The notes under the pieces are model-generated. The model did not search any database. It was given only the letters and a program-made list of their open reading frames with translations, and was not told where the DNA came from. The position numbers and the translations under genes are program-made. Positions 17,571 through 27,006 of a DNA stretch of 64,000 nucleotides are shown here, in pieces (the first letter of the stretch is position 1; each line of letters opens with the position of its first letter). Origin of the DNA: JBDTOX01 sp039933015 (GTDB lineage: Bacteria; Pseudomonadota; Gammaproteobacteria; Burkholderiales; Methylophilaceae); NCBI GenBank assembly GCA_039933015.1, contig JBDTOX010000163.1:17797-81796 (forward strand), written 5' to 3'.

Positions 17571-18286
17571 AATTGCTCTTTCATTTTTGCCCGCAGTCTC
17601 GAAACCGCCTGGCTATGTATTTGGCACACACGGGATTCGGAAACGTTCATCACGCTGCCGATTTCTTTCAAGTTCAACTCCTGCTCATAGTACAAACCCA
17701 TGAGTAGCTTTTCTCGCTCTGGCAATGCCTCGATCGCCTCCACTAAAGCCTCGCGGAAACCACTGGACATCAGTTCCTTCAGCGGATCGCTATCTTCATC
17801 CTGCTGGTGCTGGTCAAGAAAGTGGTTGCCGCCGTCGCCTTCAGCAAAATCCTCGTAATACAGTAATTGATGTCCACAACCGTCGTTCAGCATTGCCTGG
17901 TACTCCTCCAGCGTCATCTGCAATTGCCTTGCAAGCTCGGCCTCAGCCGGTGGCCGCCCCAGTTGCTGCTCTAACACATTGATGGCCACTTCAATCTTGC
18001 GCATATTCTGTCGCGCGCCGCGCGGCATCCAGTCTGAACTGCGCAGCTCATCCAGCATGGCGCCCCTGATACGCTGCGCTGCGTAGGTCTCAAATTGCGC
18101 CCCATGCGTGTCTTCATAACGGTTGAGCGCATCGAGTAATCCCATCATGCCCACCTGTACCAGATCATCCACTTCCACACTGGCTGGTAATTTGGCTTTC
18201 AGCAGATAAGCAATTTTCTTGACTAGTGCGACATGCTCATTCAGCGGCAGATTTTTCTGGTCAGGTTTTCCGTTGATCGTATACAT
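17552..18286 (-). CDS. fliA: RNA polymerase sigma-28 factor FliA
   Basis: FliA directs transcription of late flagellar genes. The 244-residue protein contains regions 2 (VEVDDLVQVGMMGLLDALNR, FETYAAQRIRGAMLDELRS, DWMPRGARQ), 3 and 4 (EREKLLMGLYYEQELNLKEI, MNVSESRVCQIHSQAVSRLR). It lies 11 bases after flhG. Two of its likely targets, flgK and flgM, have matching promoters in this window, and its antagonist FlgM is encoded at 9897-10202. Confidence 0.96.
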   Translation of the reverse strand: MYTINGKPDQKNLPLNEHVALVKKIAYLLKAKLPASVEVDDLVQVGMMGLLDALNRYEDTHGAQFETYAAQRIRGAMLDELRSSDWMPRGARQNMRKIEVAINVLEQQLGRPPAEAELARQLQMTLEEYQAMLNDGCGHQLLYYEDFAEGDGGNHFLDQHQQDEDSDPLKELMSSGFREALVEAIEALPEREKLLMGLYYEQELNLKEIGSVMNVSESRVCQIHSQAVSRLRAKMKEQLWTGVA

Positions 18287-18297
18287 AATGAAGCTTC

Positions 18298-19125
18298 CTA
18301 ACTAAAGGAGGACGTCTGAACCCTGCTGAGGTTAGCTTGGGAATATCCCAGACGTTGAGCCAGTTGCTTGAATGCCGCAGAAGCTTTTGCCAGAGGGAAT
18401 GCCTCGATGACCGCGCGGCCCAGTTGGGCAGCGCGGTACAGGTCTTCATCTGCCGGTATGGAGCCGATAAACTCCAGCTCGACTCCGAGAAAGCGGCGTG
18501 CAACCTGCGTCATATTCTGATAAATGTCTTGCGCCTTGGACTCGCTGGCACCGGTTACCAGGATGCCGAAACCACGCCGGCCAAGCCTGCTGCACACCTG
18601 TTTGATCAAAAAATAGGCAGCCTTAATGGATTCGGGGTCATTCGACAGCTGAATAAAAATCTCTCCTTCATCCAGGCAGGCTAATGGCAGCACGCCCTCC
18701 TCAGTAAGTGCTGCGTCTACCAGGACAATATCGTGACGGGCGGCCAGCTTCATCATGGCGTCATTCAATGCCATGGACAGCATGCTGTCCAAGCTGCTCA
18801 AGTGAGGCTGCGACATAAGCCTGGCCACAGAAAACCCCTGATCGGATACATGAATCCCATTTTCCAGCGGCTGTCCGCGTTGAACGCTATCCAGCAAGGT
18901 CGAGTTTATTTCGATGCCGTAATTCTCCAGCACATCACTCGAATCTGCAGCCGCATGCACCACCAGCACATCCTTGCCATGTCGATTAAGTGATGCTGCC
19001 AGGTTGGTCAAGGTACGCGAGTTATCATGCGAGGCTGCCGCCGAGAACATGGAAATGATGCGCGGCCTGGGTACCGCCATAATGCGTCTGAGGCTTTCTG
19101 CCTGATCTTTCATGAAATCACTCAT
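18298..19125 (-). CDS. flhG: FlhG/FleN-like flagellar number regulator with lost nucleotide-binding motifs
   Basis: FlhG is a MinD-type ATPase that limits flagellar number together with FlhF. Position (between flhF and fliA), length (275 residues) and the C-terminal half (IKAAYFLIKQVCSRLGRRGF, QVARRFLGVELEFIGSIPAD, AVIEAFPLAKASAAFKQLA) support this identity. However, the deviant Walker A expected near residue 24 (GGKGGVGKT type) is replaced by FSAAASHDNSRTLTNLAASL, with no glycine run and no lysine. The DADLGLAN segment is replaced by HAAADSSDV, and the Walker B aspartate context reads LVDAALTEEG. It probably cannot bind ATP in the usual way. The start overlaps flhF by 8 bases. Confidence 0.85.
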   Translation of the reverse strand: MSDFMKDQAESLRRIMAVPRPRIISMFSAAASHDNSRTLTNLAASLNRHGKDVLVVHAAADSSDVLENYGIEINSTLLDSVQRGQPLENGIHVSDQGFSVARLMSQPHLSSLDSMLSMALNDAMMKLAARHDIVLVDAALTEEGVLPLACLDEGEIFIQLSNDPESIKAAYFLIKQVCSRLGRRGFGILVTGASESKAQDIYQNMTQVARRFLGVELEFIGSIPADEDLYRAAQLGRAVIEAFPLAKASAAFKQLAQRLGYSQANLSRVQTSSFS

Positions 19126-20473
19126 GGCTCACCTGCGCTCCCCGGCCCTCAGCCTGACGGCCCGCATGTGCCATCAGCATGGGCAATTCCGTATCGCGGA
19201 ATGCGTATGGCGTCGATGCCTGCCGGGACAGGCTGAAAGCGCGTTCGATCAGCTGTTTGCGATCGGCCGCCTGCAAGTCTTCCGGCACGCGCTGGCCGTC
19301 TGTCACGCAATACAAATCCAGCTTATGCCGGATCATCACATCAAGCGCGCTGCCGATGGTGGCCGCTTCGTCCAGCTTGGTAAGGATGCAGCCTGCCAGG
19401 CCCTTGCCCTTATATACCCGCACCACATCACTCAGGGTTTCGCCGGTGCTGGTTGCACTGAGACAGAGCAGACGTTTTACGTTGCTACCGGGGCCCGAGA
19501 GCATGGCAATCTGTTCTGTCACCATGCGATCACGCTGGCTGACACCCACGGTATCGATCAGGATGGTATGCTTGTTCTTGAGCTCTTTTAAGGCAATTTG
19601 TAAATCGGCTGCATCCTTGACGGCATGCACCATGACACCGAGGATCTTGCCATAGATGCGCAATTGCTCATGCCCGCCGATACGATAGCCATCCGTGGTG
19701 ATGAGTGCGAGCTTGTCCGCCCCATGTTTCATGACAAAGCGCGCTGCGAGCTTGGCGGTAGTCGTGGTTTTACCGACACCGGTTGGCCCGATGAGCGCGA
19801 AGACACCGCCCTGCTCCAGAATCTGGCTCTGGTCGGGAATGGTCCGGATATTTCTCAGCAGCACAGACTTCATCCATACCAGGGCACGCTCACGGTTTAG
19901 ATTGACCGGTAATTTCTCTATCAAAGCGCGCGATAAACCAGCACCAAAGCCTGCCGCAAGCAGACTGCGCAGCAACACCGGCTTCAGCGGGTCGCGCTGT
20001 TGCAGGCTATTCCAGGCCAGCTCGGTGAGCTGCGGCTCAACTATGCTGCGCATGGATCTTATTTCACTCATTAATTCACGTAGCTCCTGGCTTGCAGATG
20101 TTTGCTGCGCCGCAGGCGGCAGAACGGACTTGGGCGACGTAACGGCTTGTTCTTTTTGCAGGGTCTTAGGCATGGGCCCTTGTTCCTTGTCAGCGGCAGG
20201 CTGCCTGGCATACATAGCGCTCAACAACTGGGTTTGCTGTGCCATAACGTCATGAGCTTGCTGTCCCTTGCTGACTGGACGTACCAAAGGCGCTGCAAGC
20301 TTTTCAGCCTCAGGATTCAGTAGCGTATGCATATCCTCGCTCCCCAAAGCGACAATTTCGTTGCCCCCGGCAACAGCCCTGTTTGATAAAATTACGGCAT
20401 CAGTACCCAAAGCCTCACGCACCATCTGCATGGCTTCACGCGAACTCTGCGCAATAAATTTTCTGACATTCAT
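19118..20473 (-). CDS. flhF: Flagellar biosynthesis GTPase FlhF
   Basis: FlhF is an SRP-family GTPase that sets the site of polar flagellum assembly. The 451-residue protein has a basic/variable N-terminal domain (about 1-120), an N domain (about 130-220) and a G domain. The G domain shows G1 GPTGVGKTTTTAKLAARF, G2/G3 region TTDGYRIGGHEQLRIYGKIL and ILIDTVGVSQRDRM, and G4 LTKLDEA. It lies 3 bases after flhA and overlaps flhG. Unlike its partner FlhG here, its nucleotide motifs are intact. Confidence 0.95.
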   Translation of the reverse strand: MNVRKFIAQSSREAMQMVREALGTDAVILSNRAVAGGNEIVALGSEDMHTLLNPEAEKLAAPLVRPVSKGQQAHDVMAQQTQLLSAMYARQPAADKEQGPMPKTLQKEQAVTSPKSVLPPAAQQTSASQELRELMSEIRSMRSIVEPQLTELAWNSLQQRDPLKPVLLRSLLAAGFGAGLSRALIEKLPVNLNRERALVWMKSVLLRNIRTIPDQSQILEQGGVFALIGPTGVGKTTTTAKLAARFVMKHGADKLALITTDGYRIGGHEQLRIYGKILGVMVHAVKDAADLQIALKELKNKHTILIDTVGVSQRDRMVTEQIAMLSGPGSNVKRLLCLSATSTGETLSDVVRVYKGKGLAGCILTKLDEAATIGSALDVMIRHKLDLYCVTDGQRVPEDLQAADRKQLIERAFSLSRQASTPYAFRDTELPMLMAHAGRQAEGRGAQVSHE

Positions 20474-20476
20474 GCT

Positions 20477-22552
20477 TTAACCTCCAACTAAACTATTGAC
20501 GCGTATGGTTTTGGAATCAGGCAACTCATCATGCGAAAGCACACGGAGCTGCGGAATGGCACGGCGCAGGAAGCGTGCGAGTAAGGCCCGTAACGGCGCA
20601 GGCACCAGCAATACGGGCGTCATGCCCATTTGTTCCTGCTGGCGCGCAGCGCGCTCCGCCTGAGTGGCAATGGTTTCTGCCAGGCCAGGCTCAATGGCGG
20701 CTCCGCCTGCCGAGCTTGTCTGTAGCGCCTGCATCAATATTCTTTCCAGGTTCTGGTCGAGCGTGATCACAGACAGCTCATTGCCCGCCGGGAACAACTG
20801 CTGGACGATGGCGCGCCCAAGCTGGACGCGCACCAGCGCCGTAAGATCATTGGGATCCTGGGTGTGGGAGGCATGCTCGGACAGCGTCTCAATAATGGTG
20901 CGCATATCGCGGATATGCACGCCCTCGATCAGCAGATTCTGCAGCACCTTCTGTATGATGGAAAGCTGCAGGAGCTTGGGCACTAAATCCTCTGTCAGTT
21001 TCGGCGCTTCCTTGCCCAGATGGTCCAGTAGTTGCTGAACTTCCTGACGCCCGAGCAATTCCGCAGCGTGCGAGGTAATCAGGTGATTCAGGTGGGTGGC
21101 AATGACAGTACCCGCATCCACCACGGTGTAGCCCAAGCTCTGTGCGTGGTCACGCATGGCACTTTCCACCCAGACCGCAGGTAATCCAAAAGCCGGATCG
21201 GTGGTTGCCGGGCCTGGCAGCGCGCCGGCAACCATGCCGGGGTTGATGGCTAGAAACTGGCCGTTATGCGACTCGCCCGAACCAATTTCTACGCCCTTGA
21301 GCGTGATCCTATAGGCCGATGGCTTGAGCTCAAGGTTGTCGCGAATATGCACCGAGGGGGAAAGAAAACCCACTTCCTGCGTAAATTTCTTGCGCAGGCC
21401 TTTGATACGCTTCAGCAGTTCGCCGTCTTGCGCCTTATCCACCAACGGAATCAAGCGGTAGCCCACTTCCAGCCCGAGCACGTCGACCGGGACGATATCC
21501 TCCCAACTCGCCTCGTCGCCTTCGGCAATGGCAACCGGGGCGCTCTGCGCTATGGGCGCTGCGGCAGCTTTAGCCCGCTCAGCCACCAGATAGGCTATAC
21601 CGCCCAGCGCGGTAGCCAGTATCAGAAATGCAAAATGCGGCATGCCGGGAATAAGTCCCATGCCGCCTATGATGGCGGCGGTGATGTAGATCACCTTGGG
21701 ATTGGAAAACAGCTGGTTTACAAGCTGGCCGCCCGTGTCCTGCTCATTCGCCACACGCGACACCACCACACCGGCAGCGGTGGAAATAATCAGTGAAGGA
21801 ATTTGCGCTACCAGCCCATCGCCAATAGCCAGCAGCGTGTAATTCTTGATCGCCGCAGCCAAGGCCATGTCGTGCTGTGCCATGCCAACTATGAGCCCGC
21901 CGGCAATATTAATGATGGTGACCATAATGCCGGCGACCGCATCGCCGCGCACATATTTACTCGCACCATCCATGGCACCATAGAATTCAGCCTCCTGGCC
22001 TATCTCCAGGCGACGGCGGCGCGCTTCTGCCTCACCAATCAGACCCGCGTTCAGGTCTGCATCGATAGCCATCTGCTTGCCCGGCATAGCATCCAGGGTA
22101 AAGCGCGCGCCCACTTCGGCGATACGTCCGGCACCTTTGGTGACCACGGTAAAATTAATAATCGTCAGAATCACAAAAACGACAATACCGACGGTGTAGT
22201 TGCCGCCAATCAAAAAGTGCCCAAAAGACTCGATCACCTTGCCGGCAGCCGCCGGACCGGAATGCCCCTCGGTGAGCACCACGCGTGTAGACGCCACATT
22301 GAGCGACAGCCTCAGCATGGTGGTGACCAGCAGCACGGTGGGGAATGCAATGAAATCCAGTGGCTTGGAGGTATACAGGCTGATGAGCAGCACCAGGATG
22401 GAGAGCGCGATATTAAAGCTGAAGAGCATATCCAGGACGACGGGGGGCAGTGGCAGCATCATCATCGCCAGCAGCATGATGATGATCAGCGGCGCAGCGA
22501 TAGCCTTGCTGGCAGCTGTGTTTAACCAGATCGGCCATTGCATACTGCTCAT
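20477..22552 (-). CDS. flhA: Flagellar export gate protein FlhA
   Basis: FlhA is the major inner-membrane component of the flagellar type III export gate. The 691-residue length fits. The N-terminal half has about eight membrane helices, with the FHIPEP-family segments PTVLLVTTMLRLSLNVASTR, GNYTVGIVVFVILTIINFTV and FTLDAMPGKQMAIDADLNAG. The cytoplasmic C-terminal half binds chaperone-substrate complexes and includes IRDMRTIIETLSEHA. Its start overlaps the flhB stop by 4 bases (ATGA). Confidence 0.97.
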   Translation of the reverse strand: MSSMQWPIWLNTAASKAIAAPLIIIMLLAMMMLPLPPVVLDMLFSFNIALSILVLLISLYTSKPLDFIAFPTVLLVTTMLRLSLNVASTRVVLTEGHSGPAAAGKVIESFGHFLIGGNYTVGIVVFVILTIINFTVVTKGAGRIAEVGARFTLDAMPGKQMAIDADLNAGLIGEAEARRRRLEIGQEAEFYGAMDGASKYVRGDAVAGIMVTIINIAGGLIVGMAQHDMALAAAIKNYTLLAIGDGLVAQIPSLIISTAAGVVVSRVANEQDTGGQLVNQLFSNPKVIYITAAIIGGMGLIPGMPHFAFLILATALGGIAYLVAERAKAAAAPIAQSAPVAIAEGDEASWEDIVPVDVLGLEVGYRLIPLVDKAQDGELLKRIKGLRKKFTQEVGFLSPSVHIRDNLELKPSAYRITLKGVEIGSGESHNGQFLAINPGMVAGALPGPATTDPAFGLPAVWVESAMRDHAQSLGYTVVDAGTVIATHLNHLITSHAAELLGRQEVQQLLDHLGKEAPKLTEDLVPKLLQLSIIQKVLQNLLIEGVHIRDMRTIIETLSEHASHTQDPNDLTALVRVQLGRAIVQQLFPAGNELSVITLDQNLERILMQALQTSSAGGAAIEPGLAETIATQAERAARQQEQMGMTPVLLVPAPLRALLARFLRRAIPQLRVLSHDELPDSKTIRVNSLVGG

Positions 22553-23724
22553 GATGCCATTCCCGGTTCTGGGTTCTGAGCCAGCACTATTGCGTTATGC
22601 GGGTCTAGCGCCTCTGGCACCGTCAGATCAACAGGCGGCTTCGGCTTTACCCCGCCCTGTTTGCCATAGGCACGTAATTGGTAGACATAGGCCAGGACTT
22701 CAGCCACAGCGGAATAAAGCTGCTCAGGGATTTCATCGCCAAGATCCGCATGCGCGTGCAAGGCACGGGCCAATGGCGGCGCCTCCAGCATAGGCACATG
22801 ATGCTCAGCGGCAATTTCGCGTATCTTGAGCGCCACCGCATCGGCACCTTTGGCTACCACCACGGGCGCACGCATATCGGCATCCTTGTATTGCAAGGCC
22901 ACTGCGTAATGCGTCGGGTTGGTGATGACTATATCGGCATGGGGAATTTCGGACATCATGCGACGTCTGGCCATTTCCCTTTGCATCTGGCGGACTCTTG
23001 CCTTGATCTGGGGATTGCCGTCGGATTCCTTGGCCTCCTGGCGCACTTCCTCCTTGGTCATTTTCAGCTTATTGGCGTAGCGCCTGATCTGATAAGGAAC
23101 GTCGATGGCGGCAATCAATACCAGCGCGGCGACAATACTCAAAAATCCCCAGGTTAAAAGATGACCAAGCTGCTCTATGCCTGATTTCAATGGCTGATGC
23201 GACAGGGCAAACATATCGCTTTTTTGCGACGCCATAACGACATAGGCCACTACAGTGACCAGCGTAGCCTTGAGCAGTGCTTTCACCAGTTCGGCTAGCG
23301 CATTTTTAGACACCATATTGGTCACGCCCTTGAGCGGATTCATACGGCCAAAGTTGGGCATCACCCCTTTGCTGCTGAATATCCATCCACCAATCAGGGC
23401 GGGAGAAAAAGCCGCCACCAGCAGGAGCAACAGCGCCAACGGGAAAAATGCCCATAACAGGTCATTGATCTGGGCGGCCATTCTTACCAGCAGCAACATG
23501 GGGTCAAAGGCCAATTCGCGGCTAAGCGTCAGTCCCGAGATTAAATTGGTTTGCAGTGCATGCGCGATCCCGGAACCCATAAGCCAGAATCCGGCACCTG
23601 ATGCGAGCAGCAGGGTGCAGGTGGTCAATTCGCGCGAACGGGGTACATCACCTTCTTCGCGAGCTTTTTCCAGGCGTTTGGGCGACGCCGGTTCTGTTTT
23701 CTCAAGATCGCTATCTTCGGCCAT
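22549..23724 (-). CDS. flhB: Flagellar export switch protein FlhB
   Basis: FlhB switches export from rod/hook to filament substrates by cleaving itself. The start is ATG 23724 (AEDSDLEKTEPASPKRLEKA), preceded by AAAGGAGTC, giving 391 residues. Four membrane helices precede a long cytoplasmic linker and the autocleavage site NPTH in DIVITNPTHYAVALQYKD. The later REIAAEHHVPMLEAPPLARA is also typical. This is the first gene of the flhB-flhA-flhF-flhG-fliA-motC-motD run, all on one strand with short gaps or overlaps. Confidence 0.96.
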   Translation of the reverse strand: MAEDSDLEKTEPASPKRLEKAREEGDVPRSRELTTCTLLLASGAGFWLMGSGIAHALQTNLISGLTLSRELAFDPMLLLVRMAAQINDLLWAFFPLALLLLLVAAFSPALIGGWIFSSKGVMPNFGRMNPLKGVTNMVSKNALAELVKALLKATLVTVVAYVVMASQKSDMFALSHQPLKSGIEQLGHLLTWGFLSIVAALVLIAAIDVPYQIRRYANKLKMTKEEVRQEAKESDGNPQIKARVRQMQREMARRRMMSEIPHADIVITNPTHYAVALQYKDADMRAPVVVAKGADAVALKIREIAAEHHVPMLEAPPLARALHAHADLGDEIPEQLYSAVAEVLAYVYQLRAYGKQGGVKPKPPVDLTVPEALDPHNAIVLAQNPEPGMAS

Positions 23725-23925
23725 GCCGACTCCTTTTGAATACTTGCCAGGTGGCAAACACCAGACAGAGCTTCTTCAGGAGACATTATTTGCGGAAACA
23801 GTTAAATTGCATCGACGGAATAAGCGGTGAAAAAGGCCGCTCTTCGAAAGAAACTGGTGCAAGAGACAACATGGGCACTGCAGCGCAGTGCTGGAATTTA
23901 TCGCGCCAGGCAGATTAAACCAGGC

Positions 23926-23962
23926 AATTAAAAAGGAGCCGAAAACAGCGCGCTTCGGCTCC
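23926..23962 (-). terminator. Terminator of suhB
   Basis: On the minus strand GGAGCCGAA (23962-23954) pairs with TTCGGCTCC (23943-23935) around a 10-base loop, and TTTTTAATT follows. It lies 19 bases past the suhB stop. The remaining 200 bases up to flhB hold only upstream sequence of flhB; I could not assign a promoter. Confidence 0.8.
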
Positions 23963-23980
23963 CGACAATCAACGCTTTAA

Positions 23981-24799
23981 CTATGCCCGTGTAGCAGGAT
24001 TGGATTTGAGCGCATCTGTTAGATGCGGCGCCAATGTTTGCAGTATTTGCGCAAAAACCTTGGGATTACCGGCCACGATGTTGCCCGTGTCTATCCAGGT
24101 CCCGTTGCCTTCAAAATCACCCACAATGCCACCCGCCTCTTGCACCAGCAAGGCACCAGCGGCGATATCCCATTTGGACAGGCCAATTTCCCAGAAGCCG
24201 TCGTACCAGCCAGCAGCCACATAGGCCAAATCCAGCGCCGCAGATCCAGGGCGACGCAATCCCGAGGTTTTTTTAACCATATCCTTGAACATGGCTAAAT
24301 AAGCATCCAGATGCGCGAAATCGCGGAATGGAAAGCCTGTGCCTATAATGGAATCTTGCAGCTTGGGACGATTGCTTACACGAATACGTTTGTCATTCAG
24401 GAAAGCGCCGCGGCCACGCGTGGCGGTGAACAAATCATTGCGATTGGGATCGTAAACTACAGCCTGGGTGAGCAGGCCCTGCTGCATTAGCGCGATGGAA
24501 ATACCGTATTGTGGAAAGCCATGCAGAAAGTTGGTGGTACCGTCCAGTGGATCAATAATCCATACATTTTCCGCATCTACGCGTTCATTACCGCTTTCTT
24601 CACCAATAAAGCCGTGATCGGGATAAGCGTCCTGCAAGGTTTCGATGATCGTCCGTTCAGCGGCGTGATCCACCTCGGTGACAAAATCGTTATAAGTCTT
24701 GCTGCGCACTGTAAGCGCACCAATATCTTGTGAAGCACGGGTAATAATACTACCGGCACGGCGCGCGGCTTTCACCGCGTTGGTTAGCATGGGGTGCAT
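23981..24799 (-). CDS. suhB: Inositol-1-monophosphatase SuhB
   Basis: SuhB is a magnesium-dependent inositol monophosphatase family enzyme that in E. coli also takes part in rRNA antitermination. I start at ATG 24799 ([16 protein letters not shown]), which matches the E. coli N-terminus; an ATG 12 bases upstream is an alternative. The 272-residue protein has the metal-site motifs [25 protein letters not shown] and the C-terminal [20 protein letters not shown]. It is divergent from trmJ. Confidence 0.95.
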   Translation of the reverse strand: MHPMLTNAVKAARRAGSIITRASQDIGALTVRSKTYNDFVTEVDHAAERTIIETLQDAYPDHGFIGEESGNERVDAENVWIIDPLDGTTNFLHGFPQYGISIALMQQGLLTQAVVYDPNRNDLFTATRGRGAFLNDKRIRVSNRPKLQDSIIGTGFPFRDFAHLDAYLAMFKDMVKKTSGLRRPGSAALDLAYVAAGWYDGFWEIGLSKWDIAAGALLVQEAGGIVGDFEGNGTWIDTGNIVAGNPKVFAQILQTLAPHLTDALKSNPATRA

Positions 24800-24874
24800 A
24801 GATTTTTCCACTGGGAGCCATCCGCTTTAATCTGCGGATGAGCATTTTTAAAGAACTGTTAAAATAGCATTTTA

Positions 24875-25633
24875 ATGTGTATTGCCATGACTTCCAAACT
24901 TAACCTGCTAGCCAACTTTCGTATCGTGCTCTGCCAGACCAGCCATCCAGGCAATATTGGTGCGGCTGCCAGGGCCATGAAAACCATGGGCTTGAGCCAG
25001 CTATATCTGGTGCAGCCGAAGAAATTTCCGCACACGGAGTCTGATGCCCTGGCCTGCGGCGCGCTAGACCTGCTGCAAAATGCGCGGGTTTGCGCAACAC
25101 TGGAAGAAGCGCTTGCAGGCTGCGCATTTGCTATCGGCCTCAGCGCGCGCAAACGGCAGCTGTCACACGAGCTAGTCTCCGCGCGGCAAGCGGCAGCACA
25201 GGCAGCAGAAATTGCCAGCACTCAGCCCGTAGCGCTGGTATTTGGCACCGAGATGAGCGGGCTGTCCAATGCCGAGCTGGATTTGTGCCAGTTACTGGCA
25301 ATGATTCCGACCAATCCGGATTTCTCTTCACTCAACGTAGCCGCTGCGGTACAGGTCATGAGTTACGAAGTACGCATGGCCCTGCTGGATGAATCAGCCG
25401 GGCAGATGCATACCGCCAACCCGCTCGCCACCAATGATGACGTGGAGGGTTTATACAAGCACATGGAAGAAACCCTGGTCAAGATCGGCTTTCTTAACCC
25501 CGCCGAACCCAAACGCCTGATGCAGCGCGTGCGCCGCATCTACGCCAGAGCACGGCTGGAAAAAGAGGAAGTGAATATTCTGCGTGGTATATTGAAGCTG
25601 ACGCAGCAACCCCGTCCGCCAGAAAGCATCTAA
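24875..25633 (+). CDS. trmJ: tRNA (cytidine/uridine-2'-O-)-methyltransferase TrmJ
   Basis: TrmJ is a SPOUT-class enzyme that methylates the ribose at tRNA position 32. The 252-residue protein contains the SpoU motifs: [37 protein letters not shown], and [20 protein letters not shown] with YEVRMAL, which form the knotted cofactor site. ATG 24887 is an alternative start four codons downstream; no strong ribosome site separates them. In many proteobacteria trmJ is followed by cysE and iscR, exactly as here. Confidence 0.94.
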   Translation: MCIAMTSKLNLLANFRIVLCQTSHPGNIGAAARAMKTMGLSQLYLVQPKKFPHTESDALACGALDLLQNARVCATLEEALAGCAFAIGLSARKRQLSHELVSARQAAAQAAEIASTQPVALVFGTEMSGLSNAELDLCQLLAMIPTNPDFSSLNVAAAVQVMSYEVRMALLDESAGQMHTANPLATNDDVEGLYKHMEETLVKIGFLNPAEPKRLMQRVRRIYARARLEKEEVNILRGILKLTQQPRPPESI

Positions 25634-25638
25634 TAAAT

Positions 25639-26391
25639 ATGTTTACTCACCTGAAAGAAGACATCGCCGTAGTCTTTGAGCGCGATCCCGCCGCCCGCAC
25701 GCGCTGGGAGATTCTCACGACCTATCCTGGCGTACATGCGCTGATTGCGCATCGCTTTTCACACTGGGTGTGGCAACAGCGTTTTTACTGGCTAGCGCGC
25801 TTCAGCTCGCACATCGCGCGCTGGCTTACCGGCATTGAAATTCACCCTGGCGCCACCATCGGTCGCCGCGTCTTTATCGACCACGGCATGGGCGTGGTCA
25901 TTGGTGAAACAGCTGTTATTGGCGATGACTGCACGCTTTACCACGGCGTGACGCTGGGCGGCACGTCCTGGAACAAAGGCAAGCGCCACCCCACGCTGGA
26001 AAATGGCGTGGTTATTGGCGCTGGAGCAAAAGTGCTGGGGCCGATCAACGTAGGAGCTGGCGCTAAAATCGGCTCTAACGCGGTAGTAGTGAAGGACGTG
26101 CCTGCGGGAGCCACTGCTGTCGGCATTCCCGCACGCATCCTGGATCAGGAAAAAACCCAGCAGCGTGACGACATGGCAGCAAAAATCGGTTTCTCCGCTT
26201 ATGCCGTCAGTGACAACGCCAATGACCCTATGACCAAGGCCATCCATGCCTTGCTCGATCATGCCGCCAAACAGGATCAGCAATTGCAGGAAGTCATGCA
26301 GCAACTGGCCAAACTTGGCGCCGATGTTGAAACCGATGCAGAAGTCGGCAAAGCATTTGATGTGAACCATCTCAACAAAATAGTTGACTAA
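25639..26391 (+). CDS. cysE: Serine O-acetyltransferase CysE
   Basis: CysE makes O-acetylserine from serine and acetyl-CoA, the committed step of cysteine synthesis. The 250-residue protein has the N-terminal helical domain ([18 protein letters not shown]) and a left-handed beta helix of hexapeptide repeats ([40 protein letters not shown]). The catalytic His/Asp region is in FIDHGMG. The C-terminal 60 residues extend past the helix with polar helices. It lies 5 bases after trmJ. Its stop codon lies inside a predicted IscR site that serves the downstream isc operon. Confidence 0.95.
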   Translation: MFTHLKEDIAVVFERDPAARTRWEILTTYPGVHALIAHRFSHWVWQQRFYWLARFSSHIARWLTGIEIHPGATIGRRVFIDHGMGVVIGETAVIGDDCTLYHGVTLGGTSWNKGKRHPTLENGVVIGAGAKVLGPINVGAGAKIGSNAVVVKDVPAGATAVGIPARILDQEKTQQRDDMAAKIGFSAYAVSDNANDPMTKAIHALLDHAAKQDQQLQEVMQQLAKLGADVETDAEVGKAFDVNHLNKIVD

Positions 26392-26410
26392 AGCATTAAG
26401 GTATTATACA
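26380..26410 (+). promoter_or_regulatory. Type 1 IscR site and promoter of the isc operon
   Basis: Positions 26380-26404 match the E. coli type 1 IscR consensus as I recall it (ATASYYGACTRWWWYAGTCRRSTAT) at 22 of 25 places. The left half ATAGTTGACT is perfect. TTGACT (26384-26389) inside it can serve as -35 and TATACA (26405-26410) as -10, with 15-base spacing. The site covers the cysE stop codon. This layout predicts that Fe-S-loaded IscR represses its own operon. Confidence 0.75.
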
Positions 26411-26424
26411 GTTTCACCCACAAC

Positions 26425-26484
26425 TTAGAGCAGGGATTGGCGTCAGTACTAGCTTTGACGCCGTTGTTAAGCGTAATGCTCTAA
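26425..26484 (+). repeat. Nested inverted repeats in the iscR leader
   Basis: TTAGAGCA (26425-26432) pairs with TGCTCTAA (26477-26484), and inside them GGCGTCA (26439-26445) pairs with TGACGCC (26456-26462). The nested repeats fill the leader between the promoter and the iscR start. They could fold in the mRNA or serve as a second protein-binding site. Confidence 0.5.
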
Positions 26485-26510
26485 ACCTGAATCCTTTAGG
26501 AAACCAAGTA

Positions 26511-26981
26511 ATGCGATTAACCACCAAAGGCCGTTTCGCTGTGACTGCGATGCTCGATCTCGCGCTACACGAGGTTGACAAGCCGGTGACATTGGCCGGC
26601 ATCAGCGAACGCCAAGGCATTTCACTGTCCTATCTCGAGCAGCTGTTTAGCCGCTTGCGCCGCAATGGCCTCGTGAATAGCGCGCGCGGCCCTGGTGGCG
26701 GTTATCGTATTGCCAGACAACATGCCGAAATTTCCGTTTCCGACATTATCACCGCAGTCGATGAATTGATAGATGCCACTCAATGCGGCGGCGAAGAAAA
26801 CTGTCACGATGAACACCGTTGCATGACCCATGATTTATGGGCCACTCTGAACAGCAAAATTCTGGAATATTTATCCGGTGTTTCTCTGGCCGATTTGGTT
26901 GCTTCTCAGCGCGAAGGCAAAAAAATCGCATTTGCCGGCCGTCGCAATGGCCCGCCACAAAAACAATTAGTCCCTGCTTGA
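26511..26981 (+). CDS. iscR: Fe-S cluster regulator IscR
   Basis: IscR is an Rrf2-family repressor that senses the cell's Fe-S status with a [2Fe-2S] cluster. The 156-residue protein has the winged-helix N-terminus ([52 protein letters not shown]). The three cluster cysteines lie in [13 protein letters not shown] (about residues 92-104), and the [20 protein letters not shown] helix follows. The histidine ligand is probably in the CMTHDLW segment. It heads the isc operon and has a predicted self-binding site upstream. Confidence 0.96.
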   Translation: MRLTTKGRFAVTAMLDLALHEVDKPVTLAGISERQGISLSYLEQLFSRLRRNGLVNSARGPGGGYRIARQHAEISVSDIITAVDELIDATQCGGEENCHDEHRCMTHDLWATLNSKILEYLSGVSLADLVASQREGKKIAFAGRRNGPPQKQLVPA

Positions 26982-27006
26982 GAAAGCAAAGACAGCCCGA
27001 CTGAAT

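Noticed and set aside
21803..22525. Open frame of 240 codons on the plus strand within flhA
   Set aside because: Composition (many His/Gln/Asp) is typical of an antisense shadow of a membrane-protein gene.
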